Below are positions 58,600 to 64,000 of a stretch of 64,000 nt of DNA, piece by piece. The translations under genes and the position numbers were made by a program. The first letter of the stretch is position 1. The number at the start of each line of letters is the position of its first letter. This DNA is from Pohlia nutans (taxonomy: Eukaryota; Streptophyta; Bryopsida; Bryales; Mniaceae): assembly GCA_022496805.1 (NCBI GenBank), contig CM040100.1:19683009-19747008 (forward strand), read 5' to 3'. Under the pieces are notes generated by a model. That model worked only from the letters and a program-made list of their open reading frames with translations, did not search any database and was not told the DNA's origin.

Positions 58600-59242
58600 A
58601 CAAATGCTCAACAACAACAACAACAACGTGCATGGTCACAAACCGACTAAATACATGCCAATGCTTTTACCAACAGAAACTTGATAAAAAAAAAACTACT
58701 GAAACCAAACGAGAGGCGCTTCGATCACCTCACAACTGATTCGAAGATGAAGGTTTTCACGGTGTTTTTGCTCTCAGCTGCACAAGCTCGAGCAACAATC
58801 AAAACATGCAGCGGAAGTCGAGTTGAGACAAAAGGGAAACTTGCGTTGGTTGACAAGTCTAGGAAGTGCAAAAGACGTGCAAAAGTGGAGATGGAAATGT
58901 CATGGGCTTACGTGAAATAAGCACACAATCAATGAAGCTGCAGCTTAAGTTATGGGAGTTGGGGGAGATGAGTGGGATTTGAATATTGTTGATGTTATTG
59001 TTATTCACTGATCGAGTGTGTGAAGGACTGCCTGGAGGTGGCGATGCATTTATCACTGCAAGGATGTACTGGCGTGTTGCTGGAGCTGGTTGTCTGCCTG
59101 GTAGGTGCATTCAATTCAAATGCCTACTTTTCTTTATTGCTGTGTATTTTTATTTCTAATTTATTTTTAATTTTTGTCTACAGCTGGAAGGGATTTTTCT
59201 GCAATTTTTCGTTTTTTCAAACAGGTGGCAGTGCCACCACGG
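58600..59242. other. Intergenic DNA upstream of LTPG, no gene recognised
   Basis: A (CAA)n run lies near 58609-58625. The open frames of 79-94 codons have no splice or family support. Confidence 0.4.
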
Positions 59243-59250
59243 CAATGGAA

Positions 59251-59507
59251 CCCGGGGTGCACTGCACTAAACACGTACAAGTATACGTGAGTGTATTAAT
59301 TTGAACACTGTCGTATTACGTATACATACAATAAACGCATTTAGAACTGAAATATTCATGTATACTTACATTAAACATATATTTAAAACGGATTATATCT
59401 TTATATAAAGATATTTAGACATATAACCTCTCGTATACAAGGGGGTTTTTAGAAGGGTTCCTGAACGCACGTGATTCTCAAACATAATGTAGAGTGCACC
59501 CCCCGAG
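59251..59507. mobile_element. Short MITE with 8-bp target duplication (hAT-like), second copy
   Basis: It starts CCCGGGGTGCACTGCACTAA and ends AGAGTGCACCCCCCGAG, 257 bp. The inner termini match 749-1157 around CACGTGA. The flanks are CAATGGAA (59243-59250) and CATTGGAA (59508-59515), an 8-bp duplication with one mismatch. Confidence 0.75.
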
Positions 59508-59959
59508 CATTGGAACAAACAATGTAGCACTTTCATCTAGATTTTAGATGAAGTCGTCGTAGTTGAATAAAATTTTGCTCTTGAAATGAATGAAAACATG
59601 TCAGCATGGATGAATATTTTGGTGATAGAGGTGTGATTTTTGGGTCCAAATTTAACTCTTTCTAAATATAAATTTGCTTTATGGTTATGTTTTGCCAAGT
59701 AAAGAAAATATGGTCTATAGTAATAGGACTATCGTGAAGTTTAACATTGGGTGCCCTGGAGGCCATTTCGGCAAAATATAATTATAAAGGGAAGGTCAAA
59801 ATAAATCTTTAGGAAATTATTCTTTCAAATAAATTCTATTTTCTATGGTGCAAAAGAGAATCTTAGAGAATATTCACATAATTTGGCATTTGTTGAAAAG
59901 CAGTTGGGCATAAAAATTGATTATTCAGCATGACCTAAACTTATCCCCCAAACTTTATA

Positions 59960-60103
59960 AACAAACATATCAAAGGAGAGGGTAATTGTACATGGCCCTT
60001 TAGAGTTGGACATGGGGAATTTTCCTCTTTATGAGAAGGGGTACTTTTAAGCAGCTTTTGGAATGTTTGGAAAGAAACATAGTCGTGGTCTTTTAGGGGT
60101 TAA
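59960..60103. mobile_element. Truncated TTAA element (family D, right end)
   Basis: It ends CGTGGTCTTTTAGGGGTTAA and matches the terminal 130 bp or so of family D (GAAGGGGTACTTTTAAGCAG). The left part is lost. Confidence 0.65.
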
Positions 60104-60678
60104 ACATGAATTTTTAGCCAAATCTGACCATCAACTACAATGTGAACAAAAGGAGGGGCAGGTATTTAAATTTGAAATTTTAACCCCTTCTTACTCTAAG
60201 AATAGCATGTGCTATCTACTACAGTCTTCCTAATGTAATATTTTTCATGTTGCAATATTCTTTGAATTCTTTTGTAAGGAAGAAGTACCTAAAAAGATAA
60301 CTTAAAATACCTAAACTATTTCTGGACCACCCATTAATAGGGAGATAATTTTCTTATGTTGGAAGTTAGTTTTCGCGAGGAATGCAAAAAATTCTCAATT
60401 TATTTCCCAATATTGAAATTAGTACAATTTTTGGAAGTGGAAAGTACTTTGTGATCTATTTTGATCAATAGGCTCCCCCATGTCCAACGTATATGGTATT
60501 AATTTCCACTCATGACAATACCCAAAACTGATCACTAGTATTCTCTCTCAAGGATTCTCAATGCTTCAATACCATTAGAAGGTTATTTCCCTATGAATAG
60601 TGCAAGTTATCAATTTTAGATCAAGTGATGGATGGTTGTGTCAAAAGTCTAATGATCGGTTTTGTGGGGCTAATCACT
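60104..60678. other. Intergenic DNA, no gene recognised
   Basis: AT-rich sequence between two mobile elements. Nothing supported. Confidence 0.4.
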
Positions 60679-61203
60679 TTAACCCTTGAAGGTCAAAACA
60701 AGCCCCACAGGCTTGTTTTGAGAGAATAATGAAGAAAAAATGGATTTTCTCAACAAAAATTGAAATGGACTAGTGCTTTAGAAAGGTGATGAAAAAATGA
60801 GGCTAAATTTATCAAATACCCCTATTTTAGTAAATTGCACATTCCAAGGAAATTGGAAAGAGAATTGGTGGGGATGGAGAGGAAGGACTCAGGCAACTTG
60901 AGACCTTGATGCGTACCATAGCAGGCGACGCATGTCAACGCTGTCCAACAATGTTTTTAAATTTTAAATTTATTTTTAATTTATTTTTAATTTAGAATTG
61001 CAGAGCTCATTGTAGAGCCGGAATTTCATTGAATTATTTTAATTTGTTTTTGGAGTGACAATATTCAAATGGGGTTTGAGGAATTCTCATTGGTTGTTCA
61101 CGTTAGTTATGGGTCGATTGCTGGAGGCAACTCTCTAAAAAGAATATTCCTTTGGGCTGCTCGTCTAGGACCCTCTTGATGTTTAAGGGTTAAAGTTCTT
61201 CTA
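60679..61203. mobile_element. TTAA-bounded element (family M) with subterminal hairpin
   Basis: It starts TTAACCCTTGAAGGTCAAAA and ends CTTGATGTTTAAGGGTTAA, 525 bp. An 11-bp hairpin (CAAAACAAGCC / GGCTTGTTTTG, 60694-60704 and 60710-60720) lies just inside the left end. Confidence 0.75.
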
Positions 61204-62177
61204 CCTTATGGCCCCTATCGTAACCAAAGTACATAAATCAAGAACTTGGCACATCATAAGTGTTCAATCACATATGTACACAACTACACAATTAGAAATA
61301 CATTAGACATATTACACTCTTTTCTACATATATGTTTTTGACTATAGTGCATTTATTTGGAGTACACTAATACCAATACAAAGAGGATATGATTCATTAT
61401 GAATAGATTTTTTTAATTTAAAAGATCTTATTCAAAAAGGTTGTTTCAAATTGGACAATGACCATAAAATGAGTGTTCACATGATCACTTACAAGTTAAA
61501 TAATATCATGAACATAGTTGTAGGATATAGGAATACGAGTAGTCAAAATTTGACTATAAATATGTAGAATATGAGCTTTTGAAACCTGGAAATGTGTAAA
61601 CAAAGGTTGCTAAACATTTAAAAAAGTACTAATTAAGGTTCATAACATTAAATAGCCTTCCAAATTTTTGCCTTTCCATTCATCTTTCTATTCATACATT
61701 TCCTTTCCATCCGTCCAAGTTCCATAATTGGCAATGTGTCCGCAAAAATCACACGGCGTTTTAAAATTCAATGCATCACGGTGAAACACACAATTACTTG
61801 TGTCCACATAATTTAGTCTCACAGACTATGATTGCTACAATTCATGTATCAGAAATTATCAGCGTAATTGTGAGCCCCTCATGGCTCGTATTCACCTTCC
61901 CATTCGGTTGCCATTACCTCCACCTTCCTTCAAGAAAGGGTAGCTATTCATTGCCTTGTGGATGAACATTCAGAATGAAGGCTGGCATGAAGGCTACTCA
62001 TTGTAATATTAATTCTAGTAGAAATATACGATAGTAGAAATATACAATATAGAGAGAAAAAGTTTGTATTCTAATTAAAATATACATCTTAAAAGATCCT
62101 TCCATTAGGAGAACACAATTTATAATGTTAAATTTGTAAGTATTCAATTTATATAGTCTTATAGTCTTCATATTGGA
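61204..62177. other. Intergenic DNA, no gene recognised
   Basis: The 64-codon frame at 61771-61965 has no family or splice support. No element ends were seen. Confidence 0.4.
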
Positions 62178-63300
62178 TTAACCCTTTAACCCCTAAACAT
62201 CCTCACCCTTCTCCAAATTCGGCAGTTTTGCAAGGATGCATCAAAAAATGCAATCCAGAGGGATATTTTTAACTTGATGTATGAATAAAAGTTTTACATT
62301 ACGAATTTTAGATTCTATCCATATGGACAGATCTGCGATTTTTATCACCAATATTTTGTATAAAATTTGAAACTTGAAATTGAAAATTCTTCTGTAATTT
62401 GATTACGAATAAGATATTGACAATTTGTACATGAAATTTGTTGTAATTGATTGAAATGTAATACTCTAAATGTAGTGATTTTTAGAGACTTTTTGGTTGC
62501 TTAATTTTATGAGTTCACTTTTTTAAGAGCACATTTACACTAAAATCTTCAAAATTTTGGGTGAATCACTACAACATGAAATGAGGAATTAAAATTTCAC
62601 AAGTCATCCCCTTTCTAATCGGATCACACATGCATGAAGGTAACTTCCCATGAAATATATAGTAAAAAACCCACACTACAAAAAGTCAATGATAGATGAG
62701 AAAATTCTATTTGGTTCTGTACATTGTCCACTTTCTGGACGGTTGGACGTTTAGGGGTTAAGGATGTAGCTACAGTAATGAGGTCAAGCCTCATCAATTT
62801 CTCACATTTTAAAATATATTATAATTTTTGATATTTTTCTCATATAAGTTGTTGTTAAATTGATTTACCTTGAATTTTTCAAAATTAAATAAATAAAAAT
62901 GAATTTTATAAGAATTTTCAAAGTTTTTTATTTAACTCGTAGCAAATACAAATTTCTTTAAATAGTATGAATTCTTTTATAGAGAAAATGTAAATAATAG
63001 TGATGAAAAACAAGGTATAGGTGGCGTGCTTCTTGGGCTAACATACAAAGAAATTTGATAGAATTTTTTTTTCTACAATGTACATTAGAATTTTAGGATT
63101 TTGAGCTTTACAATGTTATAAAAAAAATTAGTTTTAATATTTTTGGAGAATTTAAAAATTGGATTAGAAAGTAGAAGATAGCCCCTACACTTTCTAAATT
63201 GGGAACCTTTTCATTTGAAATTAGAAACTATGTGAAAATCAACGTTTGACTCAAAAACGACCAAAAAGTGATTGATGGGCCTTGAAGGGCTATTACTTAA
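62178..63300. mobile_element. TTAA element (family C), inverted copy, split by a nested element
   Basis: The left end TTAACCCT is followed after eight bases by a complete family B element. The rest resumes with GGATGTAGCTACAGTAATGA and runs to GAAGGGCTATTACTTAA. It matches 5909-6462 in reverse orientation. The nested insertion used a TTAA inside the host element terminus. Confidence 0.75.
62186..62761. mobile_element. TTAA-bounded element (family B) nested in family C
   Basis: It starts TTAACCCCTAAACATCCTCA and ends GGTTGGACGTTTAGGGGTTAA, 576 bp. The body is close to 26375-26949. Ends are well kept, so this is one of the better-preserved copies. Confidence 0.88.
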
Positions 63301-63432
63301 TTAGATTTTTATGCACAACACAAATGGTATTATTTCAATGTTAGTATGATGATAGTGTCAGTGGCATTAACTTCAGATTACAATTACTACAGAAAAGGGT
63401 CTTCACCCACATCTACTTTCCTATTTTCATAA

Positions 63433-63961
63433 TTAACCCCAAATTAGAATTGACGATTTGAGAAAATTCATTGTAAAGTTTTATTTAGAAGAATATTTTG
63501 GAATTAATATACAAATGAAAGTTCTAGATTTTGAATTTTAAACTCCATCCGTACAGTTCGATTCACCAATATTGTTACCAATATTTTATTATAAATTGTT
63601 AAAGTTAAAATTCAAAATTACTTCTAAATAAGATTACAAACAAAACATTAACATTTTTTGAGTAAAATTTGTTAAAATGGATTTGAAATGAGATACTCGT
63701 AACGTGATGATTCTTTGGAAGTTTTGTGCTAATTAAATGAATTACAATCAATGCAATTTTGGCTCGGGCAACAACTTGACATACTTTGACATTTGTAATT
63801 TAAAAAAAATACATCCTCTAGTATCACCAAATCCAACCATTGGATAGGACAACTTGATGAAGTATCTCCAAAAAATTGAATAACTTTCATTCAAGCATTG
63901 ATGAGAACGTAGGGTGAGTTTGAATTTGTTAGTCGTCCACAAACTGGACATTGTGGGTTAC
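63433..63961. mobile_element. TTAA element (family F), decayed copy
   Basis: It starts TTAACCCCAAATTAGAATTG and ends GGACATTGTGGGTTAC. The body matches 8258-8839 (CACCAAATCCAACCATTGGA block). The right TTAA is mutated. Confidence 0.7.
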
Positions 63962-64000
63962 AAAAATGATCTTCACAACTTGTTTTATAACTTAAAAACT

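Noticed and set aside
58681..59304. 79- and 94-codon frames upstream of LTPG
   Set aside because: No splice context, no family, and one runs into the hAT-like MITE.

Overview
The window looks like nuclear DNA of a land plant. It is AT-rich, its genes carry spliceosomal introns with GT..AG ends in consistent phase, and it encodes a GPI-anchored lipid transfer protein, a plant Oberon/PHD-type protein and plant-type TKL kinases. A bryophyte or other seed-free plant is my best guess from the kinase type and gene spacing, but that is an inference. I saw no rRNA, tRNA, CRISPR or prokaryotic gene organisation.

Four genes can be modelled with confidence, all on the minus strand: two paralogous TKL kinases (13.4-15.2 kb and 35.4-37.2 kb), a three-coding-exon PHD/Oberon-like protein (43.3-46.5 kb, with a likely 5' UTR exon near 48.4 kb), and a three-exon GPI-anchored lipid transfer protein (55.8-57.8 kb). 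A fifth locus (2.6-6.8 kb, minus) is a multi-exon gene of a transposon-associated family. Its exons still join in phase, but stop codons and a frameshift break it, and its 3' end is fused to the last codons and 3' flank of a kinase gene.

The region from 8.2 to 41.8 kb is a degenerate tandem array of a unit of about 10-12 kb. One unit reads: a TTAA element, a GC-rich palindrome zone, a long inverted-repeat element, a kinase, its promoter, remains of a decayed gene including an ABCG/PDR-transporter-like exon, then a recurring unidentified exon. Unit 1 is 8.2-20.9 kb, a partial unit is 28.6-31.2 kb, unit 2 is 31.2-41.8 kb, and a remnant lies at 2.2-2.6 kb. Both ends of unit 1 fall at the same 19 bp inside one mobile-element family.

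The most striking feature is a dense population of short non-autonomous elements bounded by TTAA. Most have ends of the form TTAACCCCTAAACG...CGTTTAGGGGTTAA. About twenty-five copies in about ten sequence families are visible, many abutting or nested. Two have a recognisable empty site in a paralogous copy within this same window, which shows insertion at TTAA. This is the target signature of piggyBac-type transposition, which is uncommon in land plants. A second MITE family with 8-bp target duplications (hAT-like) is present in two copies, one nested inside a TTAA element. No transposase for either was recognised here.
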